Shown piece after piece: positions 1 through 8,130 of a stretch of 36,184 nt of DNA. Where the stretch lies: positions 1 through 36,184 of the forward strand of contig NZ_NKXO01000033.1 in NCBI RefSeq assembly GCF_002843425.1, given 5' to 3'. The notes under the pieces are model-generated. The model was not told the DNA's origin. It saw only the letters and a program-made list of their open reading frames with translations, and made no database searches. A program made the translations under genes and the position numbers. This DNA comes from Raineya orbicola. Its GTDB lineage: Bacteria; Bacteroidota; Bacteroidia; Cytophagales; Thermonemataceae. How positions within the stretch are numbered: the stretch's first letter is position 1; every line of letters starts with the position of its first letter.

Positions 1-67
1 GCTATAAGTATTTTTTTTATACCTCACAAAAAAACAATAAGGATTTTCTTAATGATGAAATCTTTCT

Positions 68-75
68 TAATTTTG
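68..75 (+). promoter_or_regulatory. Possible -7 promoter element (TAATTTTG)
   Basis: TAATTTTG fits the Bacteroidota -7 consensus TAnnTTTG. No TTTG is seen at the expected -33 spacing, so it is a weak candidate. If used, the TTTC tract and inverted repeat would lie in the transcribed leader of the gene at 253. Confidence 0.3.
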
Positions 76-127
76 TTAAATTAAACGCCGTCAATATCCA
101 CTAATTCATAACTTGGCGGTCATATTG

Positions 128-224
<97 letters not shown>

Positions 225-252
225 GTTTTTAACATCTTAATTTTTAGGATTT

Positions 253-615
253 ATGAAAGTTTTTTCTAAAATTGCCTTACTTGTTGTTATTTTATTTGTA
301 AGTGGAGCTTTTATTCTTAAAAGGAATTGTCATAGTTGCAATGATGATTTACAAAGAATAATAAGTCAGATTAAACAGAAAGCTAAATTGAAAAAAGCCT
401 TGCTTGTACAAGAACAATATTTTCAGCCCGATGAAGGCAACAATGAACGTAAAGTCGTATGGCAAGGAGGTTTTAGTTATTGTGATGGTAAGTGCTTTGC
501 AGTAGTTACCGTTACAGCAAATTGCTTTTTAGGGTATTGTTGGGGATTTCAAGCAACCTCTTCGGGTGATAAGGATTGTGAATGTGGGACTTTTTGCCCC
601 TGTACCGTAGAATAA
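253..615 (+). CDS. Small exported cysteine-rich protein of unknown function
   Basis: A 120-residue protein that I do not recognise. Residues 1-22 form a basic then hydrophobic signal peptide or membrane anchor (MKVFSKIALLVVILF), followed by a lysine-rich stretch (about 40-48). The rest is cysteine-rich: ten Cys at about 26, 29, 77, 81, 91, 96, 109, 111, 115 and 117, the last four within the final twelve residues (CECGTFCPC). This pattern suggests a disulphide-bonded or metal-binding small exported protein. It is preceded by the TTTC-hairpin element and ends 13 bases before the next gene, so the two are probably co-transcribed. Only the signal and cysteine pattern are seen; a role as peptide, toxin or adhesin would be a guess. 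Confidence 0.72.
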   Translation: MKVFSKIALLVVILFVSGAFILKRNCHSCNDDLQRIISQIKQKAKLKKALLVQEQYFQPDEGNNERKVVWQGGFSYCDGKCFAVVTVTANCFLGYCWGFQATSSGDKDCECGTFCPCTVE

Positions 616-628
616 TTGATTAAAATAT

Positions 629-1558
629 ATGTGTGCCAAAAATTGCTTTTATTTTTTATCTTTACTTATAAACACCGAAATTTTAGCTCAAATCAAGGGA
701 TTTGTGTATGAAAAAAACACCCAAACTCCCATTAGCGGGGTTTGGGTGTTTGAAAAGAAAAATGGAAAAACTACACAAACAGATGCAAAAGGCTATTTTA
801 TTCTTGAAACACCCTTAAAGGCGGGCGACACGATATTTTTTTCAAAAATTAATTTTAGTAACTCGTATGTTGTATTCAAACCTCAAATAGATACATTAAA
901 AATTGAACTTGAAAACTATGAGAAAATAGAAGAAATTGAAGTTAGTATTCCAAAATTTCGTCATAGGCGAAAGGTGGGCGATTTACGAACTCCGTTCACA
1001 GGAATACTCGGCATAGGAGCTAATACAAATTTATTTGTTCAGGGGAGTAATCCAATAGTTAGCTATATTCCGAACAAGACTGCTAAAAAAGGACAAATTA
1101 CAAAAGTGTATGTAAAATTTACTACCAGAACCATTAAATTTTTGGAAAAAAGTATCACAAGCAATCAGTTGCAGAAAAGGGCTTTGAAAAATCCTGAATA
1201 CATTAAAATCAAGGTTTTGTGCTATTCCGTAGATGAGCATAAACGCCCTTTTCAGCCACTTGTAGAAAAAGAAATGCTCTTTTTTATACGAGATTTCAAA
1301 CCACAATGGCTTGATATTTCAATGTTTCAAGTTCCTTTCCCTGAAAATGGAGCTTTTGTAGGTATGCAAATAATGGAAGTAAAAGGCGAAGAAGGTTGGG
1401 GAAATGTTTATATACCTCTTTTATTTTCCCATCACGATGAAAATGATATGTTCTATCAGAGCAATGGAAAGTGGCTATTGCAAGAAAACAAAGGTAGCAT
1501 TTTAGGCAAAGAAAAATTTTACACTTTTGGTTTTGCAGCAGAAGTGATGTATGAGTGA
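629..1558 (+). CDS. Carboxypeptidase-regulatory-like domain protein, probably exported
   Basis: A 309-residue protein. A weak signal peptide (ending LAQ, about residue 21) is followed by a transthyretin-like carboxypeptidase D regulatory domain at about 22-95: IKGFVYEKNTQTPISGVWV, then TDAKGYFIL, a pattern shared with the N-termini of SusC-type receptors. After a linker (IEEIEVSI) comes a domain of about 200 residues with no motif I can name. There is no visible protease site, TonB plug or barrel, so it is probably a periplasmic or surface beta-sandwich protein. The start lies 13 bases after the upstream cysteine-rich gene. The signal peptide lacks a strong basic N-region, so the start is the least certain part. 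Confidence 0.75.
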   Translation: MCAKNCFYFLSLLINTEILAQIKGFVYEKNTQTPISGVWVFEKKNGKTTQTDAKGYFILETPLKAGDTIFFSKINFSNSYVVFKPQIDTLKIELENYEKIEEIEVSIPKFRHRRKVGDLRTPFTGILGIGANTNLFVQGSNPIVSYIPNKTAKKGQITKVYVKFTTRTIKFLEKSITSNQLQKRALKNPEYIKIKVLCYSVDEHKRPFQPLVEKEMLFFIRDFKPQWLDISMFQVPFPENGAFVGMQIMEVKGEEGWGNVYIPLLFSHHDENDMFYQSNGKWLLQENKGSILGKEKFYTFGFAAEVMYE

Positions 1559-1595
1559 GATAAAGAAGGTTTTTTACTACAAAAGCCATATTTTG

Positions 1596-1603
1596 TAGAT
1601 TTG
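1596..1603 (+). promoter_or_regulatory. Possible -7 promoter element (TAGATTTG)
   Basis: TAGATTTG fits TAnnTTTG and lies 23 bases before the second TTTC-hairpin element, the same relative arrangement as TAATTTTG before copy 1. No clear -33 TTTG is seen. Confidence 0.3.
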
Positions 1604-1625
1604 TTGTAATTATTTAACATAAATT

Positions 1626-1711
1626 TAACAAAAATTTAATATAAAAAATTTCTTTCTTTCTTTCTTTCTTTGCCCAACTAAACTTCGGGGCCCTAAAAGT
1701 TTAGGAGTTTT
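1626..1711 (+). repeat. Microsatellite-hairpin element, copy 2
   Basis: The same AT-rich block as copy 1 is followed by five TTTC units (1649-1668), TTTGCCCAA, and an inverted repeat: CTAAACTT (1678-1685) pairs with AAGTTTAG (1697-1704) around a loop containing GGGCCC, then GAGTTTTTT. Relative to copy 1 one T-A pair is C-G on both arms, a compensatory change, and the loop hexamer is again palindromic but different (GGGCCC for GAGCTC). It lies just upstream of the small exported protein gene at 1751. Confidence 0.8.
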
Positions 1712-1750
1712 TTGTGAAATCTTAAATTCCTAATTTTTATAAAAAAAGTA

Positions 1751-2044
1751 ATGTTTGTTTTGGTAATGTTTTTAGCAATTCTTAATTTTGGAAATGCTGA
1801 AGGAAAATTAAAAGTTGCAACAAAAGAAAAATTTGCTTACAATAGTCAATATCAATTGGCATTTAACGCAGATAACAAGCCTAAATGGTGCAATGAAGCG
1901 TTTGTTACTTTTTCTTGTGGTATCACTGCTATTGCTACGTTTTGTAATGTTACAGCTGAACAATTTATGTTTTCTTTGATGCTTGCAGATATGGCATTTT
2001 GTCAGCAAGGTGCAGATTATTTCCTTATTACTTTCCCGAATTAA
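1751..2044 (+). CDS. Small exported protein of unknown function with a degraded start region
   Basis: A 97-residue protein that I do not recognise. A hydrophobic N-terminus (MFVLVMFLAILNFGNAEG) looks like a signal peptide cut after GNA, and the mature part has four Cys (about 47, 56, 65, 84). Read upstream in the same frame, the DNA gives ATA AAA AAA GTA ATG, i.e. I-K-K-V-M: the usual basic signal-peptide start is present but its first codon is ATA, not ATG. The ATG at 1751 is the first normal start and leaves a signal without lysines. The gene may therefore be weakly expressed or decaying, or initiate at ATA. It follows copy 2 of the TTTC-hairpin element and precedes a hairpin at 2061-2090. 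Confidence 0.6.
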   Translation: MFVLVMFLAILNFGNAEGKLKVATKEKFAYNSQYQLAFNADNKPKWCNEAFVTFSCGITAIATFCNVTAEQFMFSLMLADMAFCQQGADYFLITFPN

Positions 2045-2060
2045 TTTTTTGTTTTGCAAA

Positions 2061-2090
2061 GGGAGTATCCTTATTTAAGGATACTCTCCT
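2061..2090 (+). terminator. Strong hairpin after the small exported gene
   Basis: GAGTATCCTTA (2063-2073) pairs perfectly with TAAGGATACTC (2076-2086), extendable by flanking GG/CC around a bulge. No U-run follows, so it may be a transcript end, a processing or stability hairpin, or an attenuator before the GLPGLI genes. Confidence 0.55.
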
Positions 2091-2119
2091 TCAAAGTAAA
2101 ACTCAAAACATAAAGATAT

Positions 2120-2992
2120 ATGAAAAAAATATTTTTACTACTGGTATGCAATTTATTGAGCGTAGAATTTCTTACTGCCCAAACTAAATTAGGAAAAGGA
2201 GAGTTTAGAGCGGTATATCTTGCCAAAAAGGTGGCTGATACCACTAAACCTGCATATATTACAACAGATACAATGTTTTTGGAATTTTCCAAAACAAGGT
2301 CAGTGTATTACAATCCGACATACAGAGCATTAGATTCTATTGCTTTAAGTAGAACACAAAAAGCAATGAAAGCATCACAGTCAGGAGCACCAATAAAATT
2401 AAATTTCAGTGATAATTTACTTTCTAATATGCGAAACAAAAATAGCAACGTGATAGCTCATTGTTACCCTACTAACCAAAAGCTAACATTTTATACCCAT
2501 AACTTACCAGGCAAGGCGTTTACGTACGAAGAAGAGTATCCTCTTTTTCAGTGGCAAATGAGTGATGAAACACAAACTATCAAAGGCTATCTTTGTAAAA
2601 AAGCAACTACAACATTTAGAGGTAGAACCTGGGAAGTATGGTACACTTTAGATATACCTACACCTTTTGGAGTTTGGAAATTTTATGGATTACCTGGGCT
2701 CATTGTTTTAGCCAAAGATAGTAAAAATCATTTTATTTTTGAGTTATTGGGCTTAAAACGCTTGCCTACTGACTATGAAATGACAACGCACTATGACTAC
2801 GGAGAACCAAGAAATTTTATTAAAATTACTCACAAACAATATATGCAAGAACTAAAAAAATACCTTGAAGACCCTATGGGATATATATCTCAAGCTATGA
2901 TGAATACGCCTGTACAAATTGAAATGAAAGATAAAGAAGGACGCCCAATACCCAAACGAAAAATTACCTATAACCCTATTGAATATGAGTAA
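2120..2992 (+). CDS. GLPGLI family protein (first of two)
   Basis: A 290-residue exported protein of the GLPGLI family, which is widespread in Bacteroidota and of unknown function. It has a clear signal peptide (MKKIFLLLVCNLLSVEFLTAQ) and the family hallmark KFYGLPGLIV at about residues 190-200. The most conserved block (about 136-204) covers a QWQM-DET segment, GYLCKKATT, the TWEVWYT motif and the GLPGL motif. Such proteins are predicted periplasmic or surface proteins, often encoded beside a carboxypeptidase-regulatory-like TonB-receptor homologue, as here. Its neighbour at 3058 is a paralogue with an almost identical core. Confidence 0.92.
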   Translation: MKKIFLLLVCNLLSVEFLTAQTKLGKGEFRAVYLAKKVADTTKPAYITTDTMFLEFSKTRSVYYNPTYRALDSIALSRTQKAMKASQSGAPIKLNFSDNLLSNMRNKNSNVIAHCYPTNQKLTFYTHNLPGKAFTYEEEYPLFQWQMSDETQTIKGYLCKKATTTFRGRTWEVWYTLDIPTPFGVWKFYGLPGLIVLAKDSKNHFIFELLGLKRLPTDYEMTTHYDYGEPRNFIKITHKQYMQELKKYLEDPMGYISQAMMNTPVQIEMKDKEGRPIPKRKITYNPIEYE

Positions 2993-3057
2993 AAAAACAA
3001 ATAAATTATGCTGAATAAATTTCTCAAGCCTTACTAAAAAACTGCAAAACAAAGTGT

Positions 3058-3906
3058 ATGTTTCGCTTGATATTAGTAGTTTTGATAATCAGTTTGATAA
3101 ATACAAACGCTTTTTCTCAAGTCCGTTTAGGAAAAGGAGAATTAAGAGCTATTTACAGCGTAAAAGTAGTAGTTGATACTACTAAACCTACTCAAATTTC
3201 TACGGATACGATGTTTTTAGAATTTTCTAAAACTCGTTCAGTGTTTTATAATCCTGCCCGTAGAATAGCTGACTCAGTGGCTTATATGCAATTACAAAAG
3301 TCAATGGCAACCAAATCTACTTTTAATTTTGGAGGGGTAGCAGGAAGCTTGCGTAAGAATAGCACTGTCATTGTGCATCAGTACCCTAACGATAAAAAAC
3401 TTACATTCTATACCCAAAATCTCATCGGAAAAAGTTTTATGTACGAAGAGGAATATCCTCTTTTTCAGTGGCAAATGAGTGATGAAACACAAACCATTAA
3501 AGGTTATCTTTGTAAAAAAGCAACTACAACGTTTAGAGGTAGAACCTGGGAAGTGTGGTACACTTTGGATATACCTACCCCCTTTGGGGTTTGGAAATTT
3601 TACGGATTACCGGGGCTTGTTGTTTTAGCCAAAGATAGTAAAAATCATTATACTTTTGAACTTTTAGGTTTAAGCCGTCTGCCTGCTGGTTATGAAATGA
3701 AAACCCATTATGAAGGCGAGCCTATCGCTTTTTCTAAAATTACTCACAAAAAATATATGATAGAACTCAAAAAGTATGTGGAAGACCCCATAGGTTATAT
3801 GTCGGCTGCACTAATGAACGCCCCCGTACAGGTAGAATTGAGAGATAACCAAGGCAAACCACAACCCCGACCCAAATACCCATTCAATCCCATAGAATAC
3901 GAATAA
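3058..3906 (+). CDS. GLPGLI family protein (second of two)
   Basis: A 282-residue paralogue of the preceding gene. Its signal peptide (residues 1-20, ending AFSQ) is different, while the central 69 residues match the first copy except for one Ile-to-Val change inside the motif (GLPGLV). The N- and C-terminal thirds have diverged more, and the alanine-rich insert before the core differs. The stop codon is one base before the start of the barrel gene at 3908, so the two are probably translationally coupled. Pairing with an outer-membrane barrel suggests a shared envelope function; the actual role is unknown. Confidence 0.92.
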   Translation: MFRLILVVLIISLINTNAFSQVRLGKGELRAIYSVKVVVDTTKPTQISTDTMFLEFSKTRSVFYNPARRIADSVAYMQLQKSMATKSTFNFGGVAGSLRKNSTVIVHQYPNDKKLTFYTQNLIGKSFMYEEEYPLFQWQMSDETQTIKGYLCKKATTTFRGRTWEVWYTLDIPTPFGVWKFYGLPGLVVLAKDSKNHYTFELLGLSRLPAGYEMKTHYEGEPIAFSKITHKKYMIELKKYVEDPIGYMSAALMNAPVQVELRDNQGKPQPRPKYPFNPIEYE

Positions 3907-3907
3907 A

Positions 3908-6541
3908 ATGCGTTTGTATTGGAGCATATTGTGCTTACAACTTTTTTCCCATATTTCCTTTGGTCAAATTATGATAGAAGGTTCTTTGCAAGATAGCAAA
4001 GAACCTGTCGTAAATGCTACGGTGCTTTTATACGCTTCGGGCAACGAAAAAATTCTTGCCTATACCTTTTCCGATGCCAAAGGAAAATTTCGGTTTTCAG
4101 TTTCTGCAAATACCGATAGTTTGGAAATAGAAATCAGGCATATTTCTTACGAAAAAATCCGACAAAAAATTCCCGCCATTTCCCAAAAACTACATTTCAC
4201 ACTCAAAGAAAGCTCAACGGAAATTAAGGAAATTGAGATAAAACTCAATCCCGTAACGATTCGTAGCGATACAACTACCTATAATGTAAGAAGTTTTGCT
4301 AGCAAAGCCGATAGAAACATCAAAGATGTACTTGCCAAAATGCCTGGCGTAGAAGTTGGCGACAATGGACTTATTAAATACAAAGGAAAACCTATCAGCA
4401 AGTTTTATATTGAAAACTTGGATATGCTCGGCAAACGCTACAATATAGCTTCGGAAAATGTGCCTTGGGAAATGGTAGATGAAGTTGAGTTTTACGAAAA
4501 TCATCAGGATATCAAACTATTGGATAGTTTGGGCATCAAGGGTTCAAATCCTGCTCTCAATTTGCGTCTGACCGAAAAAGCCAAAAAAAGTATCGCTTTG
4601 AACGGCGAAACAGGTTTAGGCTTGCCTTTCTTACTTTGGGATACTAAAATAGTTGCCTTGAAATTTTTTCGTAATCATCAGTTTATCAATGTTTTGCAAA
4701 GTGATAATATCGGCAAAGATTCTGAAAAAAATCTTACCGAACACACTATTTCTTTGGAACAACTTTTACTACGCCGCTTTCCGCAACGCCGTAACGATTT
4801 GTTACAACTATCACAAATTTCTAATCCTCCTTTGGAACGCAGTCGCTATCTTTTCAACCAAACAGCCAGTAGCAGTTTGAATGGAGTTGTAAAAATGCCT
4901 CATTCTGCTCAAATGCGTTATCATTTTACGTACTTGTTGCAAAATAACCAAACTCGCTCGGAATTGCGTCAGCAAATTTTTTTCCCAACAGATACAATTG
5001 CCTTCGCGGAAAAACAAGTTTTTACTCAAAGACAGCATCTCTTGCAAGGTGAAATAGAATATGAAAAAAATTTAAAAAATGCTTACACAAAAAATGTTTT
5101 CATAGCCAAAAAATATTGGGAAAATCAGGAGGCTAATGCTAATTTGTTCGGTATTTTGAACATCAATCAGAAGCTAAACAACCCTTATTTTCAAGTAGCA
5201 AACGAGTATAAAAACTATCGCTTGCAAGCAGGCAAGGTAGTACAATGGGTTTCTAATTCTTATTTCAGATTTTTACCTCAAAATTTGCAGGTAAGTCCTA
5301 ATTTGTGGCAGGTGGGCGGGCAAAATAGCTCTACGCAATTTGTGAAGGGTTCAATTTTGCAAACTGAAAATTTTAGAATTAACTCGCAAGAATGGAATAA
5401 ATTTCATTTCCGAAGTCAAACAGGCTTGCGACTTGCTCACAGAAATCTAGAAAGTTTTGTGCTTTTGCAAAATAACGAAGGAGGCAAAGATACCCTTCAA
5501 AATAATTTACAAGACTTTGCCTATCAGCTTTTTACAAACATCAATGCTGAAAGAAAAATAAACAAACAACTTACACTCAATACCAATGCCGAATACGCAC
5601 CGCTTGCCCTATGGCAAAATACAGAAATAGGGCTACGCAATAATTTTTTTCATCAATACTTTTGGAGAATAAACCTTTCAAGACGTTTGCAAGGTTGGAT
5701 TTTTTCGGCGGGAGGCAGTTATAGCAATGAAGTAGAAGACGAAACACACTGGTTCAATACAGAAGGGATTTTTCAGACTTATCGGAGTATTTTTCGCAAT
5801 GGCTTACTTGTGCCTGAACGAAAAAGCTGGCAAACAATGGGCAATATTTTTTACAACAATATTTTGGGAGGCTGGAGTTGGAATACTGATGTAATTTTTT
5901 TACAAGGTTTTCAAAACTATCGCTATGACCTAAAATTCACGGGTATTGTAGAAAATAGGCAAATAATAGCCCTGCAAACACCTTTTCAGAATATAATGGT
6001 AAATACACGCTTCAATAAGTATTTTTACAAGGCTCGTACAAACATAGCTCTTTCGGGAACTTTTATGCAAAATCAGTTTTTGCAAAGACAAAATAATCAG
6101 GATTTTACATCAGTTTTTCAGAATTGGCAGGCGGAGGGAAAAATGATTTGCAACTATTGGTCTTTTTTGAATTTACAAGCACAAAGCCGTTTGAATGTGC
6201 TTCAAACAGAGATTAACGGACAAAAAACTCCTCAAACTTTGCAATTGCGTCATCAGGTGTATGCTAACATTATCATTAAGCAATGGATACTTACTGCTAA
6301 ATGGTACAGTTTTCAATCTTTTCAGCAAAGACAAAGTTTAAGCAATCAATTTATAGATGTTTCTTTACAGAGAAAATTTCCCAAATGGGAAACAGAATTG
6401 CAGATTTTCAATCTAACGAACCAGCAAAATCTTATTTTAGCCCAAATACAAGAAAACAATTTCAGAGAAACGCTCTTTACGCTTCGCCCTTTGAATGTTT
6501 TACTGAAAGTTACTTGGAGGTTAGGACAGGGAGGTAATTAA
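3908..6541 (+). CDS. TonB-dependent-receptor-like outer membrane protein with N-terminal regulatory-like domain
   Basis: An 877-residue outer-membrane protein. Signal peptide MRLYWSILCLQLFSHISFGQ; carboxypeptidase-regulatory-like domain at about 21-105 (MIEGSLQDSKEPVVNATVLL, SDAKGKFRFS); plug-like domain at about 112-225 (ADRNIKDVLAKMPGVEV, GKPISKFYIENLDMLGKRY); the remainder is a beta-barrel rich in alternating aromatic and polar strands. This is the type commonly encoded next to GLPGLI proteins in Bacteroidota. No SusD partner is adjacent, so it is not a normal glycan-uptake pair. Its substrate cannot be deduced. A separate C-terminal fragment of a similar protein lies at 34840-36078. Confidence 0.9.
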   Translation: MRLYWSILCLQLFSHISFGQIMIEGSLQDSKEPVVNATVLLYASGNEKILAYTFSDAKGKFRFSVSANTDSLEIEIRHISYEKIRQKIPAISQKLHFTLKESSTEIKEIEIKLNPVTIRSDTTTYNVRSFASKADRNIKDVLAKMPGVEVGDNGLIKYKGKPISKFYIENLDMLGKRYNIASENVPWEMVDEVEFYENHQDIKLLDSLGIKGSNPALNLRLTEKAKKSIALNGETGLGLPFLLWDTKIVALKFFRNHQFINVLQSDNIGKDSEKNLTEHTISLEQLLLRRFPQRRNDLLQLSQISNPPLERSRYLFNQTASSSLNGVVKMPHSAQMRYHFTYLLQNNQTRSELRQQIFFPTDTIAFAEKQVFTQRQHLLQGEIEYEKNLKNAYTKNVFIAKKYWENQEANANLFGILNINQKLNNPYFQVANEYKNYRLQAGKVVQWVSNSYFRFLPQNLQVSPNLWQVGGQNSSTQFVKGSILQTENFRINSQEWNKFHFRSQTGLRLAHRNLESFVLLQNNEGGKDTLQNNLQDFAYQLFTNINAERKINKQLTLNTNAEYAPLALWQNTEIGLRNNFFHQYFWRINLSRRLQGWIFSAGGSYSNEVEDETHWFNTEGIFQTYRSIFRNGLLVPERKSWQTMGNIFYNNILGGWSWNTDVIFLQGFQNYRYDLKFTGIVENRQIIALQTPFQNIMVNTRFNKYFYKARTNIALSGTFMQNQFLQRQNNQDFTSVFQNWQAEGKMICNYWSFLNLQAQSRLNVLQTEINGQKTPQTLQLRHQVYANIIIKQWILTAKWYSFQSFQQRQSLSNQFIDVSLQRKFPKWETELQIFNLTNQQNLILAQIQENNFRETLFTLRPLNVLLKVTWRLGQGGN

Positions 6542-6574
6542 CAAAAATTTAACACAAAAAATTTCTTTCTTTTC
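6539..6574 (+). repeat. Decayed copy 3 of the TTTC-hairpin element
   Basis: Starting at the TAA stop of the barrel gene, TAACAAAAATTTAA leads to an A-run and two TTTC units (6562-6569), then TTTTC. The hairpin half is absent. The rest of the gap to 6709 is AT-rich and shows no gene. It may mark the edge of a lost or moved unit of this gene family. Confidence 0.6.
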
Positions 6575-6709
6575 TATCAAGAATAAATCACGTTTTTTTG
6601 TTGTTTTTCACGAAGAATAAATAGAAAATTACAAAACTAAATCAACCTCTAAAAATAAATTCTAAACAACTTCAAACTAAAAAAGACAAAACAAAAGTGA
6701 TAGATTTTT

Positions 6710-6749
6710 CCCAAACGAGGACTTTTCTTAATACAAGTCCTTGTTTGGG
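6710..6749 (-). terminator. Hairpin 3' of nuoD
   Basis: CCCAAAC.AGGACTT pairs with AAGTCCT.GTTTGGG (one G-T position) around a ten-base loop, three bases beyond the nuoD stop codon. Neither side has a strong U-run, but it lies between convergent transcription units and probably ends or protects both messages. Confidence 0.7.
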
Positions 6750-6752
6750 TTA

Positions 6753-8012
6753 TTAAGCGTCCAATTCTCCTGCAATTACATTGAGGCTACTCATAATCAT
6801 AATGGCATCGGAAATTTGCTGTCCTTTGCACATTTCGGTGTAAGCCTGATAGTAAATAAAACAAGGACGGCGGAAATGCAAGCGATAGGGTGTTCTGCCT
6901 CCATCAGAAATCAGGTAAAAACCTAATTCACCATTTCCCCCTTCTACGCAATGATATACCTCACCCACAGGAGCATCAATTTCGCCCATCACAATTTTGA
7001 AGTGGTAAATGAGAGCCTCCATATTTTTATAGACTTCTTGCTTGGGAGGCAAATAATAACGGGAGTCATTGGCGTGATAGCTACCTTCGGCTTTGGGAAG
7101 TTTATCCATTGCTTGCTGAATGATACGCAAACTTTGCCACATCTCTTCGTTACGTACCATAAAGCGGTCGTAGGTATCGCCGTTTTCGCCCACAGGAATA
7201 TCAAACTCAAAATCCTGATAACCTGAATAAGGCTCATTGACACGCACATCATAATCTACGCCGCAAGCACGCAAATTAGGTCCTGTAAATCCATAATTTA
7301 AGGCTCTTTCGGCGGAGATAGCCCCAACGCCTATGGTTCTATCCATAAAAATACGATTGCGGTTGAAAAGTGTTTCAAATTCCTTGAGTACAGCAGGAAA
7401 TTCTTTCAGCAGTTTCTTGATACCTGCAATAGCTTTTTCTGAAAAATCTCTTTCCAAACCGCCAATTCTACCCATATTGGTGGTGAGCCTTGCTCCGCAA
7501 ACTTCTTCATAAATGTCGTAGATATGCTCACGCCACTGATAAATATACAAAAATCCTGAAAAAGCCCCGCTATCTACGCCTAAAATACCATTACAAATGA
7601 TATGGTCTGCGATGCGAGCCAGTTCCATCAGAATTATACGCATATATTGAGCTTTTTGAGGAACTTGCACGCCCAGAAGTTTTTCTACGGTCATCCACCA
7701 GCCCATATTGTTGATAGGGGAGGAGCAGTAATTCATTCTATCGGTAAGCGTAGTAATTTGATAAAAAGGTCTTTGTTCTGCAATTTTTTCAAAAGCTCTA
7801 TGAATATAGCCTACGGTAGATTCACCTGCTACGATTTTTTCGCCGTCCATTAGCAACACATTCTGAAAAATGCCGTGTGTGGCAGGGTGAGTAGGACCCA
7901 AGTTGAGCGTTGTTAGCTCATTCATATACATTGCGTCCTCAATTTTGGTGCTTTTATAGCCAATGCTATCCAACATTTGAGGGTCTTTTTCCACAGGAAC
8001 TATGTTTGCCAT
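6753..8012 (-). CDS. nuoD: NADH-quinone oxidoreductase subunit D
   Basis: 419 residues, the 49-kDa quinone-site subunit of respiratory complex I on the cytoplasmic arm. Family signatures are plain: LGPTHPATHG near residue 38, GYIHRAFEKIAEQRPFYQ near 68, DRMNYCSSP, VDSGAFSGFLY and RIGGLERDF. It is full length and not fused to NuoC, unlike the NuoCD form in some bacteria. The start MANIVPVEK gives normal length. It follows nuoI after a gap of about 118 bases that shows no gene. Other nuo genes are not in the window, so complex I is encoded at more than one site or the operon has been broken up. Confidence 0.97.
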   Translation of the reverse strand: MANIVPVEKDPQMLDSIGYKSTKIEDAMYMNELTTLNLGPTHPATHGIFQNVLLMDGEKIVAGESTVGYIHRAFEKIAEQRPFYQITTLTDRMNYCSSPINNMGWWMTVEKLLGVQVPQKAQYMRIILMELARIADHIICNGILGVDSGAFSGFLYIYQWREHIYDIYEEVCGARLTTNMGRIGGLERDFSEKAIAGIKKLLKEFPAVLKEFETLFNRNRIFMDRTIGVGAISAERALNYGFTGPNLRACGVDYDVRVNEPYSGYQDFEFDIPVGENGDTYDRFMVRNEEMWQSLRIIQQAMDKLPKAEGSYHANDSRYYLPPKQEVYKNMEALIYHFKIVMGEIDAPVGEVYHCVEGGNGELGFYLISDGGRTPYRLHFRRPCFIYYQAYTEMCKGQQISDAIMIMSSLNVIAGELDA

Positions 8013-8130
8013 ATTTGTAGCTATGAGAAATTAGAACACAAGAAACAGAATAAAAATAAGACTATCAATTCAACTTCAATATTAACAAATATGTTTGGAG
8101 TAGCCAAAAAAAATGCGTTTTTTCTACAAT

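Noticed and set aside
1-127. Possible gene end or regulatory site at the left edge
   Set aside because: No supported coding frame, hairpin or repeat was found apart from the weak -7 candidate at 68-75.
6575-6709. Gap between the barrel gene and nuoD
   Set aside because: AT-rich with a short direct repeat of GAATAAAT; no gene, RNA fold or promoter pair was seen.
8099-8127. A/T-rich hairpin between nuoI and nuoD
   Set aside because: Only four outer pairs and a homopolymer stem; too weak to call a terminator or site.
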